Numbered from the stretch's first letter, positions 35,794-45,670 are shown. The stretch is DNA of 64,000 nt from Parapusillimonas granuli (GCF_013416525.1 NZ_JACCEM010000008.1:1-64000), one strand, 5' to 3'. Numbers and translations: made by a program. Notes: generated by a model from the sequence alone, not told the origin.

Positions 35794-37395
35794 TCAGGCC
35801 GCCACGGTGGATTCGGCTTGGGCGGAGCTGTCTTCCTGGTCGGCCACCGAACTGCGGATCAGGTGATCGAACGCGCTCAAGGCCGCCTTCGCGCCGTCGC
35901 CGGCCGAGATGATGATCTGCTTGTACGGGGTCGTGGTGCAGTCGCCCGCCGCGAACACGCCGGGCAGCGACGTCTGCCCGCGCGCGTCGACCTCGATCTC
36001 GCCGTGGCGGGACAGGGCCACGGTGTCCTTCAGCCATTCCGTGTTGGGCACCAGGCCGATCTGCACGAACACGCCTTCGAGCTCGACCTTGACGAGTTCG
36101 CCCGTGTTGCGGTCCTTGTACGTCAGGCCGTTGACCTTCTTGCCGTCGCCGTGGATCTCGGTGGTCTGCGCCGACATGATGATGGTCACGTTGGGCAGGC
36201 TCTTCAGCTTGCGCTGCAGGACCGCGTCGGCGCGCAGGACGTCGCTGAATTCGATGAGCGTCACGTGCTGCACCACGCCGGCCAGGTCGATCGCGGCTTC
36301 CACGCCGGAATTGCCGCCGCCTATCACGGCTACGCGCTTGCCCTTGAACAGCGGGCCGTCGCAGTGCGGGCAATAGGCGACGCCGTTGTTGCGGTATTCG
36401 CGTTCGCCGGGCACGTTGACTTCGCGCCAGCGGGCGCCCGTCGCCAGGATGACGGTCTTGCCTTTCAGCACGCCGCCGTCGGCCAGCTGGACCTCGACCA
36501 GCTTGCCGCCGGCGACCAGCCGGCTTGCCCGCTGCAGATTCATGATGTCGACGTCGTACGCGCGGACATGCTCCTCGAGCGCGGCGGCGAACTTGGGCCC
36601 TTCGGTTTCCTTCACGGAAATGAAGTTTTCGATCGCCATGGTGTCGAGCACCTGGCCGCCGAAGCGCTCGGCCACGACGCCGGTGCGGATGCCCTTGCGC
36701 GCCGCATAGACGGCCGCCGCGGCGCCCGCCGGGCCGCCGCCGACGATGAGCACGTCGTAGGGCGCGCGCGCGCTGAGCTCGTCGGCCTTGCGGGCCGCCG
36801 CGCCGGTATCCAGCTTGGCGAGGATTTCTTCGACGCTGGACCTGCCCTGGCCGAAGACTTCGCCGTTGAGGTACATGGTGGGCACCGACATGATCTGGCG
36901 GGCCTCGACCTCGCCCTGGTAGAGCGCGCCGTCGATCGCCACGTGGCGGATGCGCGGATTGATGATGGACATCACGTTCAGCGCCTGCACGACGTCGGGG
37001 CAGTTCTGGCAGGACAGGGAGAAATACGTTTCAAACTCGTAGTCGCCATCGAGATTGCGGATCTGTTCGATGACGGCTGCGTCCAGCTTGATGGGGTGGC
37101 CGCCCACCTGCAGCAGGGCCAGCACCAGCGAGGTGAATTCGTGGCCCATGGGGATGCCGGCGAAGGTCACGCTGATGTCGGTGCCCACGCGGGCGATGCT
37201 GAATGAAGGCTTGCGCTGGCTGCCGTCGCCGCGTTCGACGAGCGAAATCTTGTCCGACATCAGCTCGATTTCCTGCAGCAGCTCGCGCAGTTCGCGCGAT
37301 TTGGCGCCGTCGTCCAGGTAAGCGGTGATTTCGATCGGCTGGGAGATCATTCCCATGTAGGATTTCAGCTGAGTTTTGAGATTTGCGTCTAACAT
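35794..37395 (-). CDS. ahpF: Alkyl hydroperoxide reductase subunit F
   Basis: A 533-residue flavoprotein that reduces AhpC with NADH. The N-terminal double thioredoxin-like domain carries the C129-x2-C132 centre in SCQNCPD. The FAD/NAD domain (about 215-533) has [17 protein letters not shown], the redox pair C343-x2-C346 in YCPHCDGP, and the NADH site [10 protein letters not shown]. Residue positions match E. coli AhpF closely. It is downstream of ahpC, separated by 104 bases that contain a hairpin. Confidence 0.97.
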   Translation of the reverse strand: MLDANLKTQLKSYMGMISQPIEITAYLDDGAKSRELRELLQEIELMSDKISLVERGDGSQRKPSFSIARVGTDISVTFAGIPMGHEFTSLVLALLQVGGHPIKLDAAVIEQIRNLDGDYEFETYFSLSCQNCPDVVQALNVMSIINPRIRHVAIDGALYQGEVEARQIMSVPTMYLNGEVFGQGRSSVEEILAKLDTGAAARKADELSARAPYDVLIVGGGPAGAAAAVYAARKGIRTGVVAERFGGQVLDTMAIENFISVKETEGPKFAAALEEHVRAYDVDIMNLQRASRLVAGGKLVEVQLADGGVLKGKTVILATGARWREVNVPGEREYRNNGVAYCPHCDGPLFKGKRVAVIGGGNSGVEAAIDLAGVVQHVTLIEFSDVLRADAVLQRKLKSLPNVTIIMSAQTTEIHGDGKKVNGLTYKDRNTGELVKVELEGVFVQIGLVPNTEWLKDTVALSRHGEIEVDARGQTSLPGVFAAGDCTTTPYKQIIISAGDGAKAALSAFDHLIRSSVADQEDSSAQAESTVAA

Positions 37396-37430
37396 GGCGT
37401 ATCCACCTTCATGACAAGAGGGCTTGGGGA

Positions 37431-37461
37431 GCCGCGCAAGCGCTCTTGGCCCTTGCGCGGC
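37431..37461 (-). terminator. Hairpin between ahpC and ahpF
   Basis: A perfect 10-base-pair stem (37431-37440 with 37452-37461) lies in the ahpC-ahpF gap without a T-tract. It may reduce read-through or protect the ahpC message, which would give the usual excess of AhpC over AhpF. Confidence 0.45.
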
Positions 37462-37499
37462 GATGGTATGGGCCGGCTGCCTATCGCAAGCCGCGCCGC

Positions 37500-38063
37500 T
37501 TAGATCTTGCCGACCAGGTCAAGCGAAGGAGTCAGCGTCTTGCCGCCTTCTTCCCACTTGGCGGGGCAGACTTCGCCCGGGTGCGAGGCAATGTACTGGG
37601 CTGCCTTCACTTTGCGGAGCAATTCGGAAGCAACGCGGCCGATGCCGTTGTCATGCACTTCCATGACCTTGATTTCGCCTTCGGGATTGACGACGAAGGT
37701 ACCGCGCAGGGCGATGCCTTCTTCTTCGATCAGCACTTCGAAGTTGCGGGACAGCGTTTGCGTGGGGTCGCCGATCATGGGATAGTTGACCTTGCCGATG
37801 GCTTCGGACGTGTCGTGCCAAGCCTTGTGGGCAAAGTGGGTGTCGGTGGAAACGCTGTAGATTTCGACGCCCAGCTTCTGGAATTCAGGGTACTGCTCGG
37901 CCAGGTCTTCCAGTTCGGTGGGGCAGACGAAGGTGAAATCGGCGGGGTAGAAAACGAAGACCGACCACTTTCCCGCGATGGATTCATCGCTGACTTCAAC
38001 AAACTTGCCGTTGTGGTAGGCGGTTGCTTTGAACGGTTTGATTTTGGTGTTGATCAGAGACAT
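37500..38063 (-). CDS. ahpC: Alkyl hydroperoxide reductase subunit C (peroxiredoxin)
   Basis: The ATG at 38063 gives 187 residues, identical in length to E. coli AhpC. The peroxidatic cysteine is C47 in [10 protein letters not shown] and the resolving cysteine is C166 in [11 protein letters not shown]. It reduces H2O2, organic peroxides and peroxynitrite, with AhpF as reductase. A strong promoter with an OxyR operator is directly upstream. Confidence 0.98.
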   Translation of the reverse strand: MSLINTKIKPFKATAYHNGKFVEVSDESIAGKWSVFVFYPADFTFVCPTELEDLAEQYPEFQKLGVEIYSVSTDTHFAHKAWHDTSEAIGKVNYPMIGDPTQTLSRNFEVLIEEEGIALRGTFVVNPEGEIKVMEVHDNGIGRVASELLRKVKAAQYIASHPGEVCPAKWEEGGKTLTPSLDLVGKI

Positions 38064-38117
38064 AGCGTTTTCCTCTAGTTGGTGAAAAAAGTTCGTGGTT
38101 TTCCCGAACACAGAAGC

Positions 38118-38146
38118 AGTATAGGCCGCCGCTATTGATTTGTAAA
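38118..38146 (-). promoter_or_regulatory. ahpC sigma-70 promoter
   Basis: On the minus strand a -35 of TTTACA (38141-38146), a 17-base spacer and a -10 of TATACT (38118-38123) point to ahpC, 55 bases before its start. The OxyR site abuts the -35 box. A further ATAG-N7-CTAT dyad (38121-38135) overlaps the -10 and spacer. Confidence 0.75.
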
Positions 38147-38183
38147 ATTGATTAATATTATTGATCAGATAGGCAAAAGCTAT
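38147..38183. promoter_or_regulatory. OxyR operator upstream of ahpC
   Basis: The four tetrads ATtG, tTAT, ATAG and CTAT are each separated by exactly 7 bases, matching 14 of 16 positions of the OxyR consensus ATAG-N7-CTAT-N7-ATAG-N7-CTAT. It lies just upstream of the ahpC -35 box, the arrangement for activation by oxidised OxyR. No oxyR gene is in the window. Confidence 0.75.
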
Positions 38184-38209
38184 TCTGCTCGGCAGCCCCG
38201 CCGCTCATG

Positions 38210-38974
38210 CTATAGATAGGCGGGCACGACGGGCAGAATGAGGCCCATGCCCATCAGGAACAATACGGCGAAAGCGATGCGCCGCATCACGGCGGCGGTG
38301 AATGGCGGCGGGTAGCGCCTGCCCGCCCAGGTGGCGGCCGCCGCCACCGGCAGGCAGACGGCGCTGAGCGCCCATATGTCGGCATCCAGCTGCCCCTGGG
38401 CGCCCACGAACAGCGTGCGCGCCCCCGCCACCACCGCGTTGACCAGGATTAGAAAGCTGCGGATGCGCACGAGTTCCATGGGCTGCCGGTAGAACTGGAA
38501 AATGAGCGGCGGGCCCGGGATGCCGAACATGCCCCCGATGAATCCGCCGAAAAACCCATAGGCCGCGAAGCCCGCCAGGCCCGACACGCGCTCGAGCACG
38601 CGGGGGCGCAGCGCGAAGCTGACCCCGCCATACACGATCACCAGCCCCAGCAGGATCTGCACGGCGTCGGCCGCGGTGCTGCTCAGGTAGTCCAGCGCCA
38701 GCACGCCCAGCACGCTGGCCGGCACGATGCCGGCGATCATCGCCGCCGCGATCCGCCAATCGATATGGTGCAGGTGGCCGCGCAGGGCGAGCGCGCTGTT
38801 CACCAGAGTCATCAGGCTGATGACGGAGGCGAGCGCCGCCACCGAGGCGACGCCCATGCCGCCCGCCAGGCCCATGATGATCATGGCCAGGCCAAAGCCG
38901 GTGACCGTGTGGAAATACACGGCCACCAGGACGATCGCTACGAAGGAAGCCAGCAAAAAACCGTCTGGAAGCAT
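38210..38974 (-). CDS. TauE/SafE family sulfite-exporter-like membrane protein
   Basis: The ATG at 38974 gives 254 residues with about eight membrane segments. The family pattern is GFGLAMIIMGLAGG in the first half and FFGGFIGGMFGIPGPPLIF in the second. Members export sulfite, sulfoacetate or other organic anions. It is the last gene of the TRAP operon, 11 bases after dctM, so it may release a small anionic by-product of the pathway. The substrate is not known. Confidence 0.88.
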   Translation of the reverse strand: MLPDGFLLASFVAIVLVAVYFHTVTGFGLAMIIMGLAGGMGVASVAALASVISLMTLVNSALALRGHLHHIDWRIAAAMIAGIVPASVLGVLALDYLSSTAADAVQILLGLVIVYGGVSFALRPRVLERVSGLAGFAAYGFFGGFIGGMFGIPGPPLIFQFYRQPMELVRIRSFLILVNAVVAGARTLFVGAQGQLDADIWALSAVCLPVAAAATWAGRRYPPPFTAAVMRRIAFAVLFLMGMGLILPVVPAYL

Positions 38975-38985
38975 GCACCGCCTTG

Positions 38986-40269
38986 CTATCGAACCGGGAT
39001 CAGGCCCAAGGAGAACCAGGGTACGAAAGCGATCAGCATCCAGGCCACGAGCAGGCCGGCGAGGTAGATCAGCACCGACGGAACGATGCGCATGTACGGT
39101 ATGCCGGTGACGCCGCTGGCCACGAACAGATTCAGGCCGAAAGGCGGCGTGATGAAGCCGATGGCGGCGCCCACCAGGAAGATCACCGAGAAATGCACGG
39201 GATCCACCCCCACGCTCACCGCGATCGGCGCCAGGATGGGCGCGAAGATCACCGTGATCGGCAGGCTTTCCAGGATGCAGCCCGCGGCGAACACGATGGC
39301 CATGCACGCCAGCAGAACCACCACCTTGCCGTCGCCGAACCAGGCGATGAACGCCGACACCGTTTCAGCCGCTCCCAGCAGCCCGAATACCTGCTGCATG
39401 ACGATGGAGATCGCAATCATCGGCGCCAGCATACCCGTCAATTGGCCGGAGCGCAGCAGAATATCGGGCAATTCGCGCCATTTGATCTCGCGCGTGACGA
39501 ACACGCCCGCGACCAGGCAGAAGCCGACGGTGATCGCCGCCGCTTCCGTCGGCGAGAACACGCCCGAGTAGATGCCGTAGATGACGATGAAGATGGCGAA
39601 GAAGCCCAGGTAGGCGCGCCGCGCCGTCGTCAGCACATTGCGCATGTCCAGCGGGGAGATCGTGCCCATGTTCTCTTTCCTGCAGCGCCACCAGCACATG
39701 GCGAGCATGGACAGCACCATGAGCACGCCCGGCAGTATGCCGGCGATGAACAGGTCGGAAATCGACAGGTTCATGATGAAGCCGTAGACGATGAAAATGA
39801 TGGACGGCGGAATGATGATGCCCACCGTGCCGCCCGCGGCCGCCGTCGCCGCGGCGAAATGGCTGCGGTAGCCGTCCTTCACGAGCAGCGGATGCATGAT
39901 GCCGCCGATGGTGGCGGTGGTGGCCGCATTCGACCCGGAGATCGCCGCGAACAGGCCGCAGGAGCCTATGGTCGCCAGGCCCAGCCCGCCATGCAGCCAG
40001 CTCAGGCAGGCATGCGCGAAATTCGCCAGCCGGCGGGCGATGCCGGCCGCGGCGATGAGGTCGCCGGTCAGGATGAACAGCGGCAAGGCCAGCAGGCCGA
40101 AGAAGTTGAGCCCTTCGAACAGGGTGACGCCGACGTTGGCCAGGGTGAAGTCGATGGCCATCGACGCGCCCACCACCCAGAACCCGATGACGAGAAAAAT
40201 CGGGACGCCGAGCACGAACAGCACCAGTACGCCGGCCGTGATCAACCAAAGCAACATTCCGGTATCCAT
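38986..40269 (-). CDS. TRAP transporter large permease (DctM)
   Basis: The ATG at 40269 gives 427 residues with about twelve membrane segments. DctM signatures include PLFILTGDLIAAAGIARRL, ISGSNAATTATIGGIMHP, and FITPPFGLNLFVASGV near the C-terminus. It carries sodium-driven transport of a substrate handed over by the DctP protein. It is 10 bases downstream of the small permease. Confidence 0.95.
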   Translation of the reverse strand: MDTGMLLWLITAGVLVLFVLGVPIFLVIGFWVVGASMAIDFTLANVGVTLFEGLNFFGLLALPLFILTGDLIAAAGIARRLANFAHACLSWLHGGLGLATIGSCGLFAAISGSNAATTATIGGIMHPLLVKDGYRSHFAAATAAAGGTVGIIIPPSIIFIVYGFIMNLSISDLFIAGILPGVLMVLSMLAMCWWRCRKENMGTISPLDMRNVLTTARRAYLGFFAIFIVIYGIYSGVFSPTEAAAITVGFCLVAGVFVTREIKWRELPDILLRSGQLTGMLAPMIAISIVMQQVFGLLGAAETVSAFIAWFGDGKVVVLLACMAIVFAAGCILESLPITVIFAPILAPIAVSVGVDPVHFSVIFLVGAAIGFITPPFGLNLFVASGVTGIPYMRIVPSVLIYLAGLLVAWMLIAFVPWFSLGLIPVR

Positions 40270-40279
40270 GAGGCTTCCC

Positions 40280-40819
40280 TTATACGTTTTCGGCGCCGAC
40301 GCTCTGGATGGCGACGATGAACGGTTGTTTGTTCTTGTACCTGCGGGCGTCCGCAAGCAGGTTCTGCACGGCCCGGAACATGAGCAGCACCCATGCGACC
40401 GGCGTTGCGCAATAGAACCACCACTGCATCAGGTTGTCGGTGCCCTGCACGATGGAAAAATTCTGATAGGCCAGCATGGTCTGCTCCAGCGTGAAATACA
40501 CCACCAGGCCGCCGAAGACGAGCCACAGGACGGCATCGAGCCACATGCAGGCGTACTGCGCACCGTAGGACATGCGCATGCGGACCTCGTTGAAGCACAG
40601 ATGCGAGCGCCGGCGCACGTTGTACGAGCAACCGATCCAGGTGACCCACAGGAAAAGGTAGATGGGCACCGAGCCGCTCCATGGGATCTGGGTGCTGAAG
40701 ACGTAGCGCTGGATCACGGCGAAGACGATGATCAGCGACATGGTTGAATAAGCGACCAGTATGAACGCGCGCTCGATATTGCGATCCAGCCAGCGCAAGG
40801 CTGTAGACACGAACCCCAT
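40280..40819 (-). CDS. TRAP transporter small permease (DctQ)
   Basis: The ATG at 40819 gives 179 residues with four membrane segments. The DctQ pattern appears as RYVFSTQIPWSGSVPIYLFLWVTWIGCSYNVRRRSHL in family order. It forms the membrane complex with DctM. A longer frame to 40864 is less likely because it would run almost to the dctP stop. Confidence 0.9.
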   Translation of the reverse strand: MGFVSTALRWLDRNIERAFILVAYSTMSLIIVFAVIQRYVFSTQIPWSGSVPIYLFLWVTWIGCSYNVRRRSHLCFNEVRMRMSYGAQYACMWLDAVLWLVFGGLVVYFTLEQTMLAYQNFSIVQGTDNLMQWWFYCATPVAWVLLMFRAVQNLLADARRYKNKQPFIVAIQSVGAENV

Positions 40820-40891
40820 TCCCGTCTCCTTCGTTTGAAAAAAGCCGGGGCATGGGCGGGCCATCGCCCATGCCGCCGGCCATTGCCGCGA

Positions 40892-42115
40892 TCAGGCCGA
40901 TTGCCACCAGCGGCGGGGCTTGACGCTGTCCACGGGCGCATCCTTGGGGATCTCGCGCGCGATGGTGTAGATTTCCTTGTAGGTGTCGGCGCCGCCCTGC
41001 ATCTTGTTCAGCCGTTCGCGCCATTCCTCCCAGGGCTTGGGGTTGAATTCCGGCGAGCACGCCTGTTCGGCCTTCCGGATCTCATCGTCGGACAACAGCG
41101 CGACCCTGACCTTGTTCTTGCCGAACAGGGTATCGGGGCCGGGATTCGGGACGGCGCCCACTTTCTCGACCAGTGCGCGCTCGTTCTCGCGCTGGGTGTA
41201 CTGCTGCGCGGCAAAGGCGGTTTCCAGCACGACATCCTGCAGTTTGGCGGGCAGCTTCTCGAATGCCTTGTTGTTCATCGCCGTATGCTCGGTGCCGCAG
41301 AAGAACTTGAGATCCACCGCCTGCGACAGCACGGGCGACAAGCCCCCATAGCCGGCCGCGCCCATCCAGGTCTCCGCGCCGTCGATCAGGCCGGACTTGA
41401 GCCCGTCGACGGTCTCTTCCCATGCCAGCGGCACGGGGCCCAGCTCCATCAGCTGCATGGCGATGCGCCCCAGCTGGGTGCCGGTCACGCGGTTCTTGGT
41501 TCCGGCCAGCTCGGACACCTTGGTGACCGTGGGCCTGTCCTTGAACTTGGCGCCCATCATCAGGCCGCGCAGCTCGCAGTGCGTGAACAGGAATTGCACG
41601 TTGTGCAGGCGGCGCAGAGGCTCGCGCAGCAGCGCCTCGCTCTTGGGATGGTAGAAGAAATGATGCTGGGCGGCCCGGCTCGGGAACATATAGGCGAAGT
41701 CGAGCACGTTGTAATAAGGCGCGGCCCCGGCGGAATTCTGGGTGCTGGCGGTGAAGAGATCCACGATGCCCTGCTGCGTCTTCTTGATGCAGTCGAGCTG
41801 GTTGCAGATCTGGTTGCTGCCGATGAAGTCCACCTTGATGGCGCCGTCGCTGCGTTTCTCCAGTTCGCGCGCGAACCAGATCTGTCCCGACTCCTGGATC
41901 TTCAGGTTCTCTTCGTTGAATCCCGCGGCGCCGAACTTGAAATTGAACTGCGCTTTCCCATTGCGCGCCGCGGCGGTCTGCGCGGACGCGCGGCCCACGC
42001 CTTCCAGGGTCAGCGGCCCGGCGAAGCCCAGCGCGGCCAAGGTGGTGGACGTCAAGCCGTATCTGCCCGCGATGCGCAAAAAGCCGCGGCGGTCCAGAGG
42101 TGTTTTCGTTGCCAT
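40892..42115 (-). CDS. TRAP transporter solute-binding protein (DctP family), Tat-exported
   Basis: A 407-residue precursor. A twin-arginine signal DRRGFLR (R9, R10) is followed by a hydrophobic stretch ending about residue 46 (RASAQ), so it is probably folded before export. The mature part shows the DctP fold with EKRSDGAIKVDFIGSNQIC and GLKSGLIDGAETW. The ligand may be an alcohol or acid used by the adjacent GMC oxidoreductase, but this cannot be read from sequence. It starts the TRAP gene set 123 bases after the GMC gene. Confidence 0.93.
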   Translation of the reverse strand: MATKTPLDRRGFLRIAGRYGLTSTTLAALGFAGPLTLEGVGRASAQTAAARNGKAQFNFKFGAAGFNEENLKIQESGQIWFARELEKRSDGAIKVDFIGSNQICNQLDCIKKTQQGIVDLFTASTQNSAGAAPYYNVLDFAYMFPSRAAQHHFFYHPKSEALLREPLRRLHNVQFLFTHCELRGLMMGAKFKDRPTVTKVSELAGTKNRVTGTQLGRIAMQLMELGPVPLAWEETVDGLKSGLIDGAETWMGAAGYGGLSPVLSQAVDLKFFCGTEHTAMNNKAFEKLPAKLQDVVLETAFAAQQYTQRENERALVEKVGAVPNPGPDTLFGKNKVRVALLSDDEIRKAEQACSPEFNPKPWEEWRERLNKMQGGADTYKEIYTIAREIPKDAPVDSVKPRRWWQSA

Positions 42116-42238
42116 GTTTGTCTCCCGATGTGGAAAGGAAATCAGGCAGAATTGCCTGGCGCAGCGGCGGCCTTTATGTACGGCGCGGCACGGCTCGCGG
42201 CGCTCACTACGCTCCTACGGTGCTGCTCGATACTGCAT

Positions 42239-43861
42239 TCACGCCGGCGTATGCCGGTCTTCTCGAATCATGTCCACGGCTTTTTCCGCCATCATCACCA
42301 CCGGCGCGTTGGTGTTGCCGGAAACCAGCACGGGCATCGCCGAGGCGTCCACCACGCGCAGCCCGTCCACGCCCCGCACGCGCAGGCGCGCATCGACCAC
42401 CGCCATGGGGTCGCTCGCCGGCCCCATGCGGCAGGTGCAGCTGGGATGGAAAATCGTGGCGCCGTTGTCGCGCGCGAACTCCAGCAGGGCATCGTCCGTG
42501 CCGAACTCCGGCCCCGGCTTGACTTCCCGCTTCACGTAGGGCGCCATCGCGTTCGACTGCGCGATGCTGCGCGCCGCCCGCACGCCCGCCACGGCCGTGC
42601 GGCGGTCCAGGTCCGTGGACAGGTAGTTGGGCTGCATTTCCGGGGGTTCGAGCGGGTTGCCGGAGCGGATGCGTATGTGCCCGCGCGATTCCGGCCGCAG
42701 TTGGCAGACGGAGAAGGTGAAGCCCGAATAGGGATGCACCTTGCCCCCCGCCATGTCGGCGGACAGCGTGGCGACGTGGAACTGGATGTCGGGCGTGGCC
42801 GATTCGCCGGGCAGGGCCCGCATGAAGCAGCCGCCCTGGTTGATGCCCACGGCCAGCGGCCCTTGCCGGCGGATCAGCCACTGCATGCCTATCATGGCCT
42901 GGCCGAACAGCGAATTCAGCGCATCGTTGGTCGTGATGGGCCGGGTGCATTCATAGCCCAGCCGGATCTGCAGATGGTCCTGAAGGTTTTCGCCCACGCC
43001 CGGCAAATCGGCCGCCACGGGAATGCCGCGCGCTTCCAGGAGATCGCGCGGGCCTATGCCGGACAGCTGCAGCAATTGCGGCGTATGGATGGCGCCCGCC
43101 GACAGCAGCACTTCGCCCCCGGGCGCAAGCAGCGCGCGGCTTTCAACCCCGTTGCGCAGGTATTTGACCCCGATGGCCCGCTTGCCTTCGAGCATCACGC
43201 CGCTTGCGTGGGAAAGGCTGTGCACCACCAGGTTGGGCCGGGCCCGGGCGGGCTTGAGATAAGCCGTCGCCGTGCTGCAGCGCCACCCGCGGTGGGTGGT
43301 CAATTGATAATAGCCGGCGCCTTCCTGGCTTGCGCCGTTGAAGTCGTCGGTCGCGGGCACGCCGATTTCCTGGGCGCCCTTCACAAAGGCGTCGATCAGT
43401 TCGTGGCGGCCCGGGATGTCGGACACTTTCAGAGGGCCGTCGCCGCCGTGGTAGGCGGAAGCGCCCCGCTCGTTGCCTTCGGACTTGATGAAGTAAGGCA
43501 GGACGTCCTGGTAGCTCCAGCCCGGGTTGCCCAGGGCGGCCCACCTGTCGTAGTCCTCTTTCTGGCCGCGCACGTAGATGAGGCCGTTGATGGCGCTCGA
43601 GCCGCCCAGCGTCTTGCCCCGGGGCCAATAGATGCGCCTGCCGTTCATGTTGGGATCGGGATCGGTGTACAGGCACCAGTTGTACTTGGCGCTCCACATC
43701 GTCTTGCCGTAGCCGATGGGCAGATGCAGCCACAGCGAGCGGTCGGCCGGCCCGGCTTCCAGCAACAGCACCCTGACGGAAGGATCCTCGCTCAAGCGCG
43801 CCGCCAATACGCAGCCCGCTGAACCGGCCCCCACTACGATGTAATCAAAGCCTGTCGCCAT
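42239..43861 (-). CDS. GMC family FAD-dependent alcohol dehydrogenase (choline dehydrogenase-like)
   Basis: A 540-residue flavoprotein. The FAD-binding GAGSAG (11-16) is followed by the GMC signatures WPRGKTLGGSSAINGLIYVRG and GAIHTPQLLQLSGIGP. The active-site histidine is probably in FHPSCTCRMG, with a conserved NTNAP near the C-terminus. It oxidises a primary alcohol to an aldehyde. The gene is divergent from an IclR regulator and upstream of a TRAP transporter, which suggests import and oxidation of an unknown alcohol or diol rather than choline, since no betB is present. Confidence 0.92.
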   Translation of the reverse strand: MATGFDYIVVGAGSAGCVLAARLSEDPSVRVLLLEAGPADRSLWLHLPIGYGKTMWSAKYNWCLYTDPDPNMNGRRIYWPRGKTLGGSSAINGLIYVRGQKEDYDRWAALGNPGWSYQDVLPYFIKSEGNERGASAYHGGDGPLKVSDIPGRHELIDAFVKGAQEIGVPATDDFNGASQEGAGYYQLTTHRGWRCSTATAYLKPARARPNLVVHSLSHASGVMLEGKRAIGVKYLRNGVESRALLAPGGEVLLSAGAIHTPQLLQLSGIGPRDLLEARGIPVAADLPGVGENLQDHLQIRLGYECTRPITTNDALNSLFGQAMIGMQWLIRRQGPLAVGINQGGCFMRALPGESATPDIQFHVATLSADMAGGKVHPYSGFTFSVCQLRPESRGHIRIRSGNPLEPPEMQPNYLSTDLDRRTAVAGVRAARSIAQSNAMAPYVKREVKPGPEFGTDDALLEFARDNGATIFHPSCTCRMGPASDPMAVVDARLRVRGVDGLRVVDASAMPVLVSGNTNAPVVMMAEKAVDMIREDRHTPA

Positions 43862-43893
43862 TTTTTAGCACCCGCTTGGCACGATTCATAAAA

Positions 43894-43910
43894 TGGAACA
43901 AAATGTTCTA
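43894..43910. promoter_or_regulatory. Dyad between GMC and IclR genes, probable IclR operator
   Basis: TGGAAC-N5-GTTCTA is a near-perfect inverted repeat (one mismatch) in the 115-base gap between the divergent genes. IclR-family sites are dyads of this size with TGGAA-like arms. Binding is inferred. Confidence 0.5.
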
Positions 43911-43976
43911 TGTATCTTATAGACGAGCGCACAGCGCCACAAGACATGAATCGCTTTTCGGCCTAAGGAGTTACCC

Positions 43977-44771
43977 GTGATTTCCGTTCCGCCACTTGAC
44001 AACGACGAAGAAAATAATGGAACCGCGGCGCCGGACGGCGCCGCCACGCGGGCCTTGCGCATCCTGCTCGCGGTCTCTTCCCGAGGACGGGCCATGGCGC
44101 TGTCGGAGATCACCGAAGAGCTGGACATCCCCAAGGGCACGGCCCATCGCCTGTGCGCCCAGCTCGTGTCCATGGGCTTTCTGGCCCGCGACGTGGACGA
44201 ACGCAGCTACGGCATAGGGAAATCCTTGCGGCGCCTGGCGCTGAACACGCTCAACCACCGCTCGGTGCAGGCCTTGCGCCACGACGTGCTCATCGAACTC
44301 GTGAAGCAGGTGGGCGAAACCTGCAATTTCACCACCCTGGACGGCACCCAGGTCGTCTACCTGGACCGTGTCGAGGCGCAATGGCCGTTGCGGCTCATCT
44401 TCGACGTCGGCTCGCACGTGCCCCTGCATTGCACCGCCAGCGGCAAGCTGCTGCTCGCCCACATGCCCCCCAGGGAAGCCGCGCGCGTTCTTCCGCATCT
44501 CAAGCTCGACGCCAAGACACCCAGCACCATCACCAGCCTGCTGGACCTGGAACGCGAATGCAGGCTGATCCGGGAACAGGGCTATTCCACCGACCGTGAA
44601 GAATTCATCGCCGGCATGGTCGCCGTAGCCGTGCCGGCGCGCGACTCGCGGGGCGACGTGCGTGCCGTCGTGGCCATGCACGCCCCCACCGCCCGCATGT
44701 CCATCGAACGGGCCATAGAATTGCTGCCCTATCTGAACAAGGCCGCCAGGGAAATGCAGGGCTTGCTATAG
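43977..44771 (+). CDS. IclR family transcriptional regulator
   Basis: A 264-residue regulator. The N-terminal winged helix (about 22-85) has RALRILLAVSSRGRAMALSEITEEL, followed by the IclR effector domain (about 100-262) with LHCTASGKLLLAHMPP and GYSTDREEFIAGMVAVAVPARD, the normal family signature. It probably represses the divergent GMC-TRAP-TauE operon until its substrate is present. Confidence 0.93.
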   Translation: MISVPPLDNDEENNGTAAPDGAATRALRILLAVSSRGRAMALSEITEELDIPKGTAHRLCAQLVSMGFLARDVDERSYGIGKSLRRLALNTLNHRSVQALRHDVLIELVKQVGETCNFTTLDGTQVVYLDRVEAQWPLRLIFDVGSHVPLHCTASGKLLLAHMPPREAARVLPHLKLDAKTPSTITSLLDLERECRLIREQGYSTDREEFIAGMVAVAVPARDSRGDVRAVVAMHAPTARMSIERAIELLPYLNKAAREMQGLL

Positions 44772-44868
44772 CCCGGGGCCCGCTGTGGCGGGGTGATCGC
44801 CATGGCGGAAGGGGCGGCCGTCGCCGGCCGTGCGTGCCGCATGGCCGGCGATATCGGTGAACGCCCCG

Positions 44869-45576
44869 TCAGGCTTCGGCCGTGCCGCTTTGCTTGCGTC
44901 GCGCCAGCAAACGGCCCAGCACCACGATCGAGACCGCGCCGACGGCTTCCGCGGCCAGCTTCATGGCGCCGCTGGGCTCGCCGAAGCGTTCCACGATGGC
45001 GATGTCGGTGATCAGCATCCCGCCCGCGATCCAGCCCAGCAGCGCCGCGCCGAAGGTGACCACGATGGGGAAGCGGTCGATGAGCTTGAGCACGATGGTG
45101 CTGCCCCAGATGATGATGGGCACGCTGATGATCAGGCCGAAGACCACGAGGCCGATCTGGTGGTCGGGATTGGCGCCCTGCGCCGCGCCCGCGATGGCGA
45201 TCACGTTGTCCAGGCTCATGACGAAGTCGGCGATGATGATGGTCTTGATCGCGGACCAGATCGACGCGCCGCCCTCGATGTTGCCATGGGCGTCCTCGTC
45301 GGGCATCAGCAGCTTGATGCCGATCCAGACCAGCAGCAGCGCGCCTATGACCTTCAAGTACGGCACGCTGAGCAAGGTCAGCGCGAACGCGATCAGTATG
45401 ACCCGCAGGCCGATGGCCCCCGCCGTGCCCCACAATATGCCCTGCATGCGCTGTTTCGGGGGCAGGTTGCGGCAGGCGAGCGCGATGACCACCGCGTTGT
45501 CGCCTCCCAGCAAAATGTCGATCATGATGATCTGAAAAACCGCCGTCCAGCTTATCGTCTGCAATAGTTCTAACAT
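44869..45576 (-). CDS. TerC/YjbE family membrane protein under Mn2+ riboswitch control
   Basis: The ATG at 45576 gives 235 residues with seven or more membrane segments. TerC features are MIDILLGGDNAVVIALACRNLP and IIIADFVMSLDNVIAIAG, whose membrane aspartates are thought to bind metal. The cytoplasmic loop is short and there is no CBS or CorC domain. The upstream yybP-ykoY riboswitch strongly suggests a role in manganese export or metalation. The frame to 45669 would run into the leader and is rejected. Confidence 0.9.
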   Translation of the reverse strand: MLELLQTISWTAVFQIIMIDILLGGDNAVVIALACRNLPPKQRMQGILWGTAGAIGLRVILIAFALTLLSVPYLKVIGALLLVWIGIKLLMPDEDAHGNIEGGASIWSAIKTIIIADFVMSLDNVIAIAGAAQGANPDHQIGLVVFGLIISVPIIIWGSTIVLKLIDRFPIVVTFGAALLGWIAGGMLITDIAIVERFGEPSGAMKLAAEAVGAVSIVVLGRLLARRKQSGTAEA

Positions 45577-45670
45577 TCTCGCCCCTTGGGGATAAACAAT
45601 TGAAAAAGGGTAAGAATCAGGCCGGCGCGCCTTCGCCGGCAAACCGGCGGCGGCATGGGAATGCGCCAAT

